From: Paenibacillus camerounensis
GTDB taxonomy: Bacteria; Bacillota; Bacilli; Paenibacillales; Paenibacillaceae
Direction of reading: 5' to 3'
DNA: 40,975 nt
Assembly: GCF_000723885.1 (NCBI RefSeq)
Contig: NZ_CCDG010000048.1
Location: 1-40,975 of the forward strand
The notes below the pieces were generated by a model that searched no databases, was not told the origin of the DNA, and saw nothing but the letters and a program-made list of their open reading frames with translations. A program made the translations under genes and the position numbers. Within the stretch, counting starts at the first letter, position 1. Every line of letters begins with the position of its first letter. Shown here one piece after another: positions 7,860-15,101 of the stretch.

Positions 7860-8636
7860 ATGATGAATTCTTTTAATGAAGTACCAGTTCCTTTGCAGCC
7901 TTCAGAGCGGATTGATGATCTGCTGACTCATGATTTGCGTATTATTCAGAGTGATGAGGTATTCAGCTTCTCTATGGATGCTGTACTGCTGGCCCGGTTC
8001 GCTGGTGTCCCGCCACGGGGCAGGGTGCTGGATCTATGTACCGGTAACGGCGTAATTCCTATGCTGCTGACCACGCGCACCAAGGCTTCTATCGAGGGAA
8101 TTGAAATTCAGCCGCGTCTTGCGGATATGGCCCGCCGCAGTGTTGCCCTGAACGGTCTTAAAGAACGGGTACAGATCCATGAAGGAGACTTGCGTGAGCT
8201 GCATACTACAGCCGGATACGGTGTTTACGATGCAATAACGGTGAATCCGCCGTATATGCCGCTTAACGGAAGCGACCTTAAGCTGAATTCGCATCAGGCT
8301 ATGGCGCGGCATGAAATCGGGTGTACCCTGGAGGAGGTTATTCAGGCCTGCGTGCGGCTTGTCCGTACGGGAGGCAAAGTAAGCATGGTGCACAAGCCCC
8401 AGCGGCTGGTGGACATCCTTAGTTTAATGAGACAATACAGGCTGGAGCCTAAGCTCATCCGTTTTATTCATCCACGGGCCCATCTGGAAGCCAATATGGT
8501 CTTAATAGAAGCAGCGCGTGACGGCAAGCCCGAGGTACGTTTACAACCGCCGCTGATCGTATATAATGATGACAATCAATACTGTCCGGAAATTATGGAC
8601 ATCTATTATGGTAATAAAGAGGATAACAGCCAATGA
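7860..8636 (+). CDS. yabB: tRNA1(Val) A37 N6-methyltransferase-like protein YabB
   Basis: The 258-aa Rossmann-fold methyltransferase has the SAM-binding LDLCTGNGVIPMLL block at about residues 58-71 and the adenine-N6 motif NPPYMPL near residue 130. This combination places it in the TrmN6/YabB family. Substrate assignment is by homology only. Two consecutive ATG codons (7860 and 7863) both fit the AGGAG site. Its stop overlaps the rsmI start by four bases (ATGA), indicating coupling. The GIY-YIG gene yazA, between yabB and rsmI in B. subtilis, is absent here. Confidence 0.9.
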   Translation: MMNSFNEVPVPLQPSERIDDLLTHDLRIIQSDEVFSFSMDAVLLARFAGVPPRGRVLDLCTGNGVIPMLLTTRTKASIEGIEIQPRLADMARRSVALNGLKERVQIHEGDLRELHTTAGYGVYDAITVNPPYMPLNGSDLKLNSHQAMARHEIGCTLEEVIQACVRLVRTGGKVSMVHKPQRLVDILSLMRQYRLEPKLIRFIHPRAHLEANMVLIEAARDGKPEVRLQPPLIVYNDDNQYCPEIMDIYYGNKEDNSQ

Positions 8637-9544
8637 CAATAACATGCCAAAGCAGTTTTCAAAAGAATACAGAAGCCGGCTCGGGTGCACCGGAAGGAAG
8701 CGGCTGCCTGTATCTGGTGGCTACGCCAATCGGTAATCTGGAGGACATGACCTACCGCGCGGTGCGTACGTTGCAGGAGTGTGACATTATTGCCGCTGAG
8801 GATACAAGACAGACGCGCAAGCTGCTAAGCCATTTTGAGATAACACCTTCAATGCTGTTCAGTTATCATGAGCATAATAAGGCGGCCAGCGGACCCGAAT
8901 TAATACGCTATATAATAGAAGGTAAAAATCTCGCACTGGTCAGCGATGCCGGTCTGCCGGCCATTTCCGACCCCGGCGCAGATCTGGTTGCGCTGGCTGT
9001 CAGCCACGGTATTCCAGTCATTCCAATACCAGGAGCTAACGCCGCCCTGTCAGCTTTAATTGCTTCCGGCTTGCCGACCGCAGGCTTTACCTTCATCGGC
9101 TTCCTTCCGCGTGAGCGCAAGGATATCCGTAACGTACTATCCGGCCTGCGTGCTGTACAGAGCACTTTGCTCTTCTATGAATCACCGCACAGAGTAGCTA
9201 AGACGCTGGTACATATGCAGGAGGCATTCGGTAACCGCCGTGTGGTCCTGGCCCGTGAATTAACTAAGCGCTACGAAGAATTTCTGCGGGGCACAATCGA
9301 GGAGTGTATCTCCTGGCTGTCTGAGCATCCGCCGCTTGGCGAATATGTAATCGTGGTTGAGGGGGAAAGCAAGGAGGATGCTGAGCTGGCTGAGTCCTCC
9401 TGGTGGCGCGAGCTCAGTATCGAGCAGCATGTTGCTCACCACGAAACATCCGGTCTGACGCGTAAGGATGCCATGAAAAAAGCAGCCTCCGACCGTGGTC
9501 TGGCAAAGCGCGATATTTATAATGCTCTGCTGGAGCGGGAGTGA
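8633..9544 (+). CDS. rsmI: 16S rRNA (cytidine1402-2'-O)-methyltransferase RsmI
   Basis: The 303-aa tetrapyrrole-methylase-fold protein shows LVATPIGNLEDMTYRA at about residues 28-43, the AEDTRQTRKLL block and PGANAALSALIASG. These are the RsmI/YabC signatures. It methylates the ribose of C1402 in the 16S decoding centre. The N-terminal 25 residues before the fold are variable and may be partly non-essential, but the ATGA overlap with yabB supports this start. A long gene-free region follows. Confidence 0.95.
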   Translation: MTITCQSSFQKNTEAGSGAPEGSGCLYLVATPIGNLEDMTYRAVRTLQECDIIAAEDTRQTRKLLSHFEITPSMLFSYHEHNKAASGPELIRYIIEGKNLALVSDAGLPAISDPGADLVALAVSHGIPVIPIPGANAALSALIASGLPTAGFTFIGFLPRERKDIRNVLSGLRAVQSTLLFYESPHRVAKTLVHMQEAFGNRRVVLARELTKRYEEFLRGTIEECISWLSEHPPLGEYVIVVEGESKEDAELAESSWWRELSIEQHVAHHETSGLTRKDAMKKAASDRGLAKRDIYNALLERE

Positions 9545-9765
9545 AAGGTAGCGGTCTGAATTAATGTATAAGGAATAATTGCACTTTGTATAACTATTTA
9601 GACAAAATAATACCCTATATTGGATATAGAACTAGTTTATGTATTTATATATATGGAAAATAGATAATATTGAAGTTTTATATGGTTTTAATTGTATTAA
9701 ATATATTTATAATTATTTTCTATACAATATGGATTAATTTAACTGAATAAACTGCAGCTAATTGT
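9545..9765. other. AT-rich gene-free segment
   Basis: About 200 bases after rsmI are strongly A+T-rich by eye, with many TATA, TTTAT and AATAT tracts and no ORF with a ribosome site. No clean hairpin-plus-T-run terminator for rsmI was found in it. It changes abruptly into the GC-rich repeat block near 9770. It may be a curved spacer or the remnant of inserted DNA; nothing specific can be named. Confidence 0.6.
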
Positions 9766-9782
9766 TTCCTGGCGCCGCCGTG

Positions 9783-9944
9783 AGCGATTCCCATAGGGAG
9801 AGCGCCTCCGTGCAGAAAAGTCGCTCAAGATTAAGCTGCAGGTAAGCGCGGCAGTAAGCGATTCCCGCAGGGAGAGCGGGCACGAAGCAGAAAATCCACT
9901 CACGCTCAAGTCACTCGCAGTTAGCGATTCCCGAAGGGACAGCG
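9783..9944 (+). repeat. Three degenerate tandem repeats with a short palindromic core
   Basis: A 22-base core, of the form AGCGATTCCCnnAGGGAGAGCG, occurs at 9783-9804, 9857-9878 and 9923-9944 (last copy GGGACAGCG). The offsets are 74 and 66 bases. The first two copies are followed after about 8 bases by GCAGAAAA and then CTCA, so the repeat unit is longer than the core. TTCCC and GGGAG can form a small stem in each core. No coding sequence with a ribosome site overlaps them. Similar units may exist elsewhere in the genome; this cannot be checked from the window. Confidence 0.75.
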
Positions 9945-9948
9945 CCCC

Positions 9949-10276
9949 GCTCGGCAGTAATGCCGGAGCGGCCTGTAAATCGCGCAGCCCTCATAGGTAA
10001 ACCGCCTATGAGGGAGTCTCTCGCATGGCAAGGCCCTGAGGGCGCGCCCGAAAGAGGGCCGGTCTTCCGCCGAACAATGCTTTTGTCCGCGATGCTGCCA
10101 AATCAGACAAGATTCCGGGTGTCCAGAGGGCCGGGGCCCTTTGGGGCCCTCCCTATCAGGGAGGGTTTGGGAGGGTAAGAAAGAAAATGTATCTTTTTAT
10201 TCTGGTTTAATCATTTTGGCTTAAAGTTAGTTTTAGATGAATTCAAAATAAAGGGGGATAACGGGGGAAGCCCCCG
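9949..10276. other. Series of hairpins in gene-free DNA
   Basis: Four inverted repeats follow the repeat block. At 9949-9969, GCTCGGCA pairs with TGCCGGAGC with one bulge. At 9988-10014 there is a 10-bp perfect stem CCCTCATAGG/CCTATGAGGG. At 10147-10165, CCCTCCCT pairs with AGGGAGGG around a 3-base loop. At 10262-10276, CGGGGG pairs with CCCCCG. Between them, 10126-10151 contains GAGGGCC and GGCCCTC arms. None is followed by a convincing T-run, so they do not read as ordinary terminators. A 72-codon open frame at 9960-10178 lacks a ribosome site and is judged non-coding. Confidence 0.65.
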
Positions 10277-10300
10277 CCAGGAAGCCCACCTCATAAACGC

Positions 10301-10329
10301 AAAAAAATACCTCCCGCATGTACGGGAGG
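10301..10329 (-). terminator. Terminator of abrB
   Basis: Stem CCTCCCG (10310-10316) pairs with CGGGAGG (10323-10329). On the minus strand it is followed by T-A-T7 (plus-strand A-run 10301-10307). It lies about 65 bases beyond the abrB stop codon. Confidence 0.85.
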
Positions 10330-10392
10330 CCAAGGAGATATAAAAAGGTTAGAATTAACAATTGGATTAGTTCTTATTATAACCGATTTGAT

Positions 10393-10647
10393 TTAATTTG
10401 TCACAGGGGTAGGAATAGCAGAAATACATTCGTGACAAACAATTTTTCCTTTGAAGTAAGTAACGTTCTCGGCGTTTCCGCAGAAAATGCAGGCAGGCTC
10501 GTACTTTTTAAGCATGATCCGCTCACCGTCCACGTAAATTTCGAGCGCATCTTTTTCTCCAATGCCCAGCGTACGGCGCAATTCGATCGGAATAACAACC
10601 CGTCCAAGCTCGTCTACTTTTCTTACAATTCCTGTTGATTTCATCAT
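10393..10647 (-). CDS. abrB: AbrB-type transition-state regulator with a CxxC/CxxC C-terminus
   Basis: The 84-aa protein has an N-terminal swapped-hairpin DNA-binding domain (residues 3-50) nearly identical to B. subtilis AbrB: KSTGIVRKVDELGRVVIP, then ELRRTLGI. The C-terminal part differs: residues 51-84 carry Cys53-x2-Cys56 and Cys71-x2-Cys74, a zinc-ribbon-like arrangement, where B. subtilis AbrB has a cysteine-poor multimerisation region. AbrB represses post-exponential genes such as spoVG during growth. The start is the first of two ATGs, ten bases after GAGGAG. Upstream lie a consensus sigma-A promoter and a Spo0A box downstream of the start point. Metal binding is inference. Confidence 0.93.
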   Translation of the reverse strand: MMKSTGIVRKVDELGRVVIPIELRRTLGIGEKDALEIYVDGERIMLKKYEPACIFCGNAENVTYFKGKIVCHECISAIPTPVTN

Positions 10648-10685
10648 TACAATCTTGCTCCTCTCAAATTTCAAAAGCGTCATTA

Positions 10686-10692
10686 TTCGACA
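10686..10692 (-). promoter_or_regulatory. Spo0A box (0A box) in the abrB leader
   Basis: TGTCGAA on the minus strand is an exact match to the 0A box (TGnCGAA). It lies inside TGTCGAATAATGAC, and the continuation TGACGCT resembles a second degraded box. It sits about 15-25 bases downstream of the expected abrB transcription start, the arrangement by which Spo0A~P represses abrB in B. subtilis. Confidence 0.75.
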
Positions 10693-10715
10693 TTGTTCAC
10701 CGTTTTATGATACTT

Positions 10716-10744
10716 ATAATACCAACCATTCCCAAAACAGTCAA
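10716..10744 (-). promoter_or_regulatory. Sigma-A promoter of abrB
   Basis: On the minus strand, -35 TTGACT (10739-10744) and -10 TATTAT (10716-10721) are separated by 17 bases. Transcription would start near 10709 and run into abrB, leaving a leader of about 60 bases that contains the Spo0A box. Confidence 0.8.
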
Positions 10745-10863
10745 CCTTTTTTGAGACTAATTTTAAGGAATTTTTGAAAGAAAACATTTATAATCCCTGC
10801 AGTTATCCCGATTCCCCGGAAAAGCGCATCAAAATGGGGTGTCGATTTATGAATATCTAAAAT

Positions 10864-10877
10864 GTCATTATTCGACA
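10864..10877. promoter_or_regulatory. Second copy of the 14-base Spo0A-box motif
   Basis: GTCATTATTCGACA occurs here and, identically, at 10679-10692 in the abrB leader, 185 bases away in the same orientation. The reverse strand contains TGTCGAA. The motif lies 78 bases before the start codon of the HD-domain gene. It overlaps the position expected for the -35 of a weak promoter with -10 TATTAT at 10896-10901. Spo0A could therefore control both divergent genes. That is inference from the motif. Confidence 0.55.
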
Positions 10878-10954
10878 AACTATGACATAATTCATTATTA
10901 TAGACTTAATTCCAATCAATTACTAATTAAATTATGGAAAAAGGAGTTGATCCC

Positions 10955-12238
10955 ATGAAACAGCTGCTGTCAGAGGAAAAGGTTTTTAAAGATCCGGTTC
11001 ACAATTATGTCCATGTTCAGGAAACAATTATCTGGCGTCTAATTAATACCAAGGAATTCCAGCGCCTGCGGCGGATCCGCCAGCTCGGCACCTCCTATCT
11101 TACCTTTCACGGTGCAGAGCATAGCCGGTTCTCGCACTCCCTTGGAGTGTATGAAATTACACGGCGGATTATTTCACAGTTTGAACGGAGCGGGTATAAG
11201 GACTGGATGCCGGAAGAAAGCCTGCTGACCCTGTGCGCAGCTCTGCTGCATGATCTGGGGCATGGCCCGTTTTCCCATTCTATAGAAGAAGCCTTTGAAA
11301 TGAACCACGAGGACTGGACCTGCCGCATTATTCTGGAGGACACGGAGATCACAGCGATTCTAAAGGAGGTAGCCGAGGATTTCCCGCAGAAGGTGGCTTC
11401 GGTAATCTCCAAAACCTATGAACATGAAATTGTCGTTAATCTGGTTTCAGGTCCGCTTGATGCTGACCGGATGGATTATCTGCTGCGGGATGCCTATTAC
11501 ACCGGAGTTAACTACGGAACGATTGATATTGACCGGATTCTAAGAATGCTGCGTCCCTATGATGGCAGGGTTGTAGTTAAGGAATCAGGCATGCATGCTA
11601 TAGAGGATTACCTGATGTCCCGTTACCAAATGTACTGGCAGGTCTATTTTCATCCGGTGACCCGCAGCTCGGAGATTATTTTGCGGCAGATCCTGCGCAG
11701 GGCCAAAGAGCTCTTTCAGAGCGGCTATACCTTCGGCTTCATGATTGAGCCGCTGGGCGACTTGTTCAGAAGCGAAGTAACCGTACAGCAGTACCTGCTG
11801 CTGGATGAAGCGATGATGCAGACAGCCTTTATGCAGTGGACTCTGGAGCAGGATGAGCTGCTGAGTGACTTGTGCAGCCGTTTTATACATCGTAAACTGT
11901 ATAAATATGTACAGACGGATAACCTGGATACTGAGACAATTGACGAAATTCGCCGCAGCTTCGCTGCAGCCGGACTAAATGCCGAATATGACCTGGAAAT
12001 TGATTTTCCGACAGATCTTCCCTATGATGTATTCCGCCCGGGTGACGCTTTTGACAGCAAACAGATCCTGCTGCTTGACCGCCATGACAGGCTGAAGGAA
12101 ATCTCAGAGGTCTCCGATATTGTCCGCTCTATCAGCGGAATTCACCGCGGCCGGTATCATCTTTATTTCCCGCAGGACAAGCTGCAGAAAGCACTTTCAC
12201 AGCTGCCGTCCTCCATTGCTGAGATTTTTGCAAAATAA
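10955..12238 (+). CDS. HD-domain phosphohydrolase (YwfO / dNTPase-like)
   Basis: The 427-aa metal-dependent HD phosphohydrolase resembles B. subtilis YwfO and the SAMHD1/dGTPase superfamily. His61 in HSRFSHSLG, His99-Asp100 in LLHDLGHGPFSH and the later GPLDADRMDYLLRD block supply the expected metal ligands. The start is the ATG at 10955, which has AAGGAG at 10941-10946; an in-frame ATG at 10934 places that site inside the coding region and is rejected. It probably hydrolyses nucleotides, but the substrate is unknown. It occupies the abrB-tatD interval that holds metS in B. subtilis. Regulation may involve the 0A-box motif upstream. Confidence 0.88.
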   Translation: MKQLLSEEKVFKDPVHNYVHVQETIIWRLINTKEFQRLRRIRQLGTSYLTFHGAEHSRFSHSLGVYEITRRIISQFERSGYKDWMPEESLLTLCAALLHDLGHGPFSHSIEEAFEMNHEDWTCRIILEDTEITAILKEVAEDFPQKVASVISKTYEHEIVVNLVSGPLDADRMDYLLRDAYYTGVNYGTIDIDRILRMLRPYDGRVVVKESGMHAIEDYLMSRYQMYWQVYFHPVTRSSEIILRQILRRAKELFQSGYTFGFMIEPLGDLFRSEVTVQQYLLLDEAMMQTAFMQWTLEQDELLSDLCSRFIHRKLYKYVQTDNLDTETIDEIRRSFAAAGLNAEYDLEIDFPTDLPYDVFRPGDAFDSKQILLLDRHDRLKEISEVSDIVRSISGIHRGRYHLYFPQDKLQKALSQLPSSIAEIFAK

Positions 12239-12292
12239 TACAAAAAAAGTTGGTATTCATCATAGAAATTAGGACAGGAAGGAAGCTGCTTA

Positions 12293-13063
12293 ATGCGCTT
12301 ATTTGACACACACACCCATTTGGATGCTCCACAATTCGACGAGGACCGCGAGGAAGTGATCTCCCGGGCCAGGGAAGCCGGAGTAACGAAGATGATTAAC
12401 ATTGGTTTTAACCGGGAAACCATCCCGACAACCATAAAGCTGGCCGAATCCTATGATTATATTTATGCAGCGGTGGGCTGGCACCCGGTTGATGCGGTCG
12501 ATATGAGGGACGGGGATCTGGAGTGGATCGCTTCCCTGTGCAGCCATCCCAAAGTGGTGGCTATCGGAGAAATCGGGCTGGATTATTACTGGGATACTTC
12601 GCCCAAAGAGGTACAGCATGAGGTGCTGCGTAAGCAGATCGGGCTGGCCCGTGAACTGAACATGCCAATCTGTATTCATAACCGTGATGCCCACGAGGAT
12701 ATGGTGCGGATTCTGCGGGAAGAGAAAGCGAATGAGGTTGGCGGTGTCATGCACTCCTTCTCCGGCAGCTGGGAAACGGCAAAAATGTGTCTTGATCTGG
12801 GCTTCCATCTGGGCTTTGGCGGACCGGTTACCTTCAAGAATGCCAGAGTACCAAAAGAGGTGCTGGCGAAGACCCCGCTAGACCTTCTGCTGATTGAAAC
12901 GGACTCGCCATATCTGACTCCTCACCCCTTCCGCGGCAAGCGTAATGAAAGCAGTTATGTAAAATTGGTGGCAGAAGCAGCGGCGGAAATAAAAGGGATT
13001 GATTTACAGGAATTAGCTGAAATTACGTATGCGAACGCACTGGAACGATTTGGGATTGTCTGA
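12293..13063 (+). CDS. tatD: TatD family metal-dependent hydrolase (YabD)
   Basis: The 256-aa TIM-barrel hydrolase has His7 and His9 in FDTHTHLD, Glu in GEIGLDYYWDTSP, His in CIHNRDAH, His in HSFSGS and Asp in ETDSPYL, a full set of TatD metal ligands. TatD enzymes are 3'-5' DNases that act on damaged or fragmented DNA; the exact role here is inferred. The length is typical. A strong AGGAAGGA site precedes the ATG. It lies 54 bases after the HD gene with no terminator seen, so the two may share a transcript. Confidence 0.95.
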   Translation: MRLFDTHTHLDAPQFDEDREEVISRAREAGVTKMINIGFNRETIPTTIKLAESYDYIYAAVGWHPVDAVDMRDGDLEWIASLCSHPKVVAIGEIGLDYYWDTSPKEVQHEVLRKQIGLARELNMPICIHNRDAHEDMVRILREEKANEVGGVMHSFSGSWETAKMCLDLGFHLGFGGPVTFKNARVPKEVLAKTPLDLLLIETDSPYLTPHPFRGKRNESSYVKLVAEAAAEIKGIDLQELAEITYANALERFGIV

Positions 13064-13185
13064 AATCGGGAGAAAAACAGGTGAAAAAAGAAGTATAAGC
13101 GATATATTAAATCTTTTTAATCTTAAAACGGCCGAATATTACAATATTTTAATCATTTTTTTGCGTAAACGTGGTTGAACCGTCC

Positions 13186-13215
13186 TTTACAACATGCATC
13201 AAAACAGGATATCAT
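13186..13215 (+). promoter_or_regulatory. Possible promoter of the riboswitch-yabE transcript
   Basis: TTTACA (13186-13191), an 18-base spacer and TATCAT (13210-13215) form a plausible sigma-A promoter. Transcription would start about 40 bases before the conserved riboswitch core. The fit is moderate, and other starts are possible. Confidence 0.4.
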
Positions 13216-13259
13216 CTTTTCAGTGCAGTGAGCTGTTGTTACTGTGACAGTCACTGATT

Positions 13260-13500
13260 CATGGATCGTCTCGCTGAGTCTCCGTATGGAGAACGGGGGA
13301 ACCAATAATGCACTGCCGCATGAGCGTACATAGAGTACAACCAGGAAATGCCGCAGACTTTATTTGATTTCTTCACGTGGTCTTTGGGGTGAATTTGAGG
13401 GCAACCGCCGTGAGCGGGTGACCTGAGATAGGGCGTCTCTCTTATGCCCGAACCCGACAGCTAACCCCGTAAGCGCAAGTAAGAGAGGAAACCTCGTGCA
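13260..13500 (+). ncRNA. ydaO/yuaA-type c-di-AMP riboswitch
   Basis: The gene-free region before yabE contains the conserved blocks of the ydaO riboswitch in order: TCGCTGAGTCTCCG, GAACGGGGGAACCAA, TTTGGGGTGAATTT, then AGGGCGTCTCTCTTATGCCC, GAACCCGACAGCTAACC and GTAAGCGCAAGTAAGAGAGG. TCTCTCTTA and TAAGAGAGG are complementary, as in the known fold. This class binds cyclic di-AMP and usually turns genes off when it is abundant. A terminator follows at 13533-13575. Control of cell-wall or potassium genes is typical, which agrees with yabE downstream. Boundaries are approximate. Confidence 0.9.
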
Positions 13501-13532
13501 TACACATTCCCGCGTATTTTAACACCCGGAGA

Positions 13533-13575
13533 AGCCACGAAAGAGTCCTCTACAGAACTCTTTTGGGCTTTTTTT
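13533..13575 (+). terminator. Riboswitch-controlled terminator before yabE
   Basis: AGCC and AAAGAGT (13533-13546) pair with ACTCTTT and GGCT (13557-13569), followed by seven T's. It lies between the c-di-AMP aptamer and the yabE start about 210 bases later, so it is the likely expression platform for transcription attenuation. Confidence 0.85.
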
Positions 13576-13782
13576 GTTTTGAATAATGCGGATGTACCCA
13601 GCATACTGTTATATAACAGGTTCTGGGATTCTTTATGCCGGGCAGGCGATCCATGAGCAGGAAACGCTGAAGTTATGCGGGCGTATCCTGTGGCAATCTC
13701 AAACTTAGTTTCGTCAGATATGATTCAGTCAACTTTTGATATACTATTTGGACGACGGGGCTATGTAAGGAGGATGGAGAGA

Positions 13783-14946
13783 ATGGGCGTATTCCAACCA
13801 GAGGTATCCCATGATTCGCAATCATCCAGCAGGTCTTTCGCATTACGGTTGAAGCAAGTGAATCCTCGCGTACTTTCGCTTGCAGGTGCGGTATCTATTG
13901 TTATCGCGCTGTTAATTCTGCTCTACGTACACGGTCAAGGCAATAAAGTTATTAACTTAGTGATAGACGGAGAAGTGCTTACGCTTGAAACGCGTGAAGC
14001 GCTGCTCAGCGATGTGCTGGCCAAGGAGCAGATTACCCTGACGCCGCATGACGTAGTATCCATAGGCCTTACCGATGAAATACAGGACGGCGACCGTGTT
14101 ACCATTACCCGTGCCCAGAAGCTTACGCTTACTGCAGACGGTGCGACCAAGACGCTTTATACTACCGAGGATTCGCTCGGAGATGCCATTACCAAGCTGG
14201 GCTACAGCCTGGACGGCGACGACAAGATATTCCCTTCGCTTGATACCGCAGTTACACCTGACATGGAAGTCAAGATTGTCCGTATTACCAAGCAAACGGT
14301 ACAGCAGACAGTAAGCTTGCCCTTCAAAGTCATCAAAACCGCAGATCCTTCCCTGTATAAGGGAGACGTAAGAGTTGCACAGGCAGGCAAGCCGGGCGCT
14401 ATCATCCAGCATATCCAAAAGATCTATCAGGATGGTGAGCTGGTCTCTAAGACCATGATCGGCAAGGAAGTGCAGACCGTTACCAAAGACAAGATTATTG
14501 CCGTTGGTACCAAGAAGCTTCCGACACCTGTTGTTGCTGCAGCAACCACTACCCAGACCAAAACAACTACCTCCAGTTCAGCAAAAAAAGTAGCGGCAAC
14601 AACCAACGTCGCGCACAAGGCAGGCGTAGACTTTGAGTACAAAAGAATGATTAAAAATGTGTCGATGACCGCTTATTCTTCGGAAGAGCCCGGCATCGGA
14701 ACAAAAACGGCTTCGGGAACACGCGTAACTGAAGGCCGGACTATTGCAGTTGATCCAAGTGTAATACCTATCGGCTGGTGGGTGTATATTGAGGGATTGG
14801 GATTCCGCCGTGCAGAGGATACAGGCGGCGCCATTAAAGGCAATAAAATCGATGTTTACTACGATTCACTGAGCCACGCCCGCAATTTCGGACGTAAATC
14901 CCGGACAGTCTATGTGATTGGACCCGTGAAGCCCGAACTGAATTAA
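13783..14946 (+). CDS. yabE: YabE-like cell-wall protein with DUF348, G5 and 3D domains
   Basis: The 387-aa protein has a short cytoplasmic N-terminus, one membrane segment at about residues 29-49, two DUF348 units (about 56-93 and 112-152) and a G5 domain (about 164-243). A Thr/Ala/Ser-rich linker follows, then a C-terminal 3D domain (about 296-383) with the conserved aspartates in VDP, AEDTGG and KIDVYY. Such proteins are resuscitation-factor-like murein hydrolases (lytic transglycosylase fold) acting outside the cell. The ATG at 13783 is nine bases from AAGGAGG; in-frame upstream starts lack a site. Expression should depend on the c-di-AMP riboswitch, and hence be lower when c-di-AMP is high. 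Confidence 0.93.
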   Translation: MGVFQPEVSHDSQSSSRSFALRLKQVNPRVLSLAGAVSIVIALLILLYVHGQGNKVINLVIDGEVLTLETREALLSDVLAKEQITLTPHDVVSIGLTDEIQDGDRVTITRAQKLTLTADGATKTLYTTEDSLGDAITKLGYSLDGDDKIFPSLDTAVTPDMEVKIVRITKQTVQQTVSLPFKVIKTADPSLYKGDVRVAQAGKPGAIIQHIQKIYQDGELVSKTMIGKEVQTVTKDKIIAVGTKKLPTPVVAAATTTQTKTTTSSSAKKVAATTNVAHKAGVDFEYKRMIKNVSMTAYSSEEPGIGTKTASGTRVTEGRTIAVDPSVIPIGWWVYIEGLGFRRAEDTGGAIKGNKIDVYYDSLSHARNFGRKSRTVYVIGPVKPELN

Positions 14947-15039
14947 GGCGGCCGTCTTTTGCAAATTAACGGTTTATACGATATAGTGAGGGTAGCACTT
15001 TATGAACGGGCTAGCTCATCACTTATACATTCTTTAGCC

Positions 15040-15070
15040 AAAAAGAAGGGGAGCGAATCCTCTTCTTTTT
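15040..15070 (+). terminator. Intrinsic terminator after yabE
   Basis: A 13-bp stem AAAAAGAAGGGGA (15040-15052) pairs with TCCTCTTCTTTTT (15058-15070) with one G-T pair and a 5-base loop; the right arm itself supplies the T-run. It separates yabE from the rnmV-rsmA pair. Confidence 0.85.
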
Positions 15071-15101
15071 GTGTTTCTGCTGTAAGGGAAGGAGCTTAAC
15101 A

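Noticed and set aside
9960..10178. 72-codon open frame in the hairpin region after rsmI
   Set aside because: It has no ribosome site, overlaps three hairpins, and its composition follows the GC-rich repeats rather than codon use of nearby genes.
10934..10954. Upstream ATG for the HD-domain gene
   Set aside because: The AAGGAG site at 10941-10946 lies inside the proposed extension and serves the ATG at 10955.
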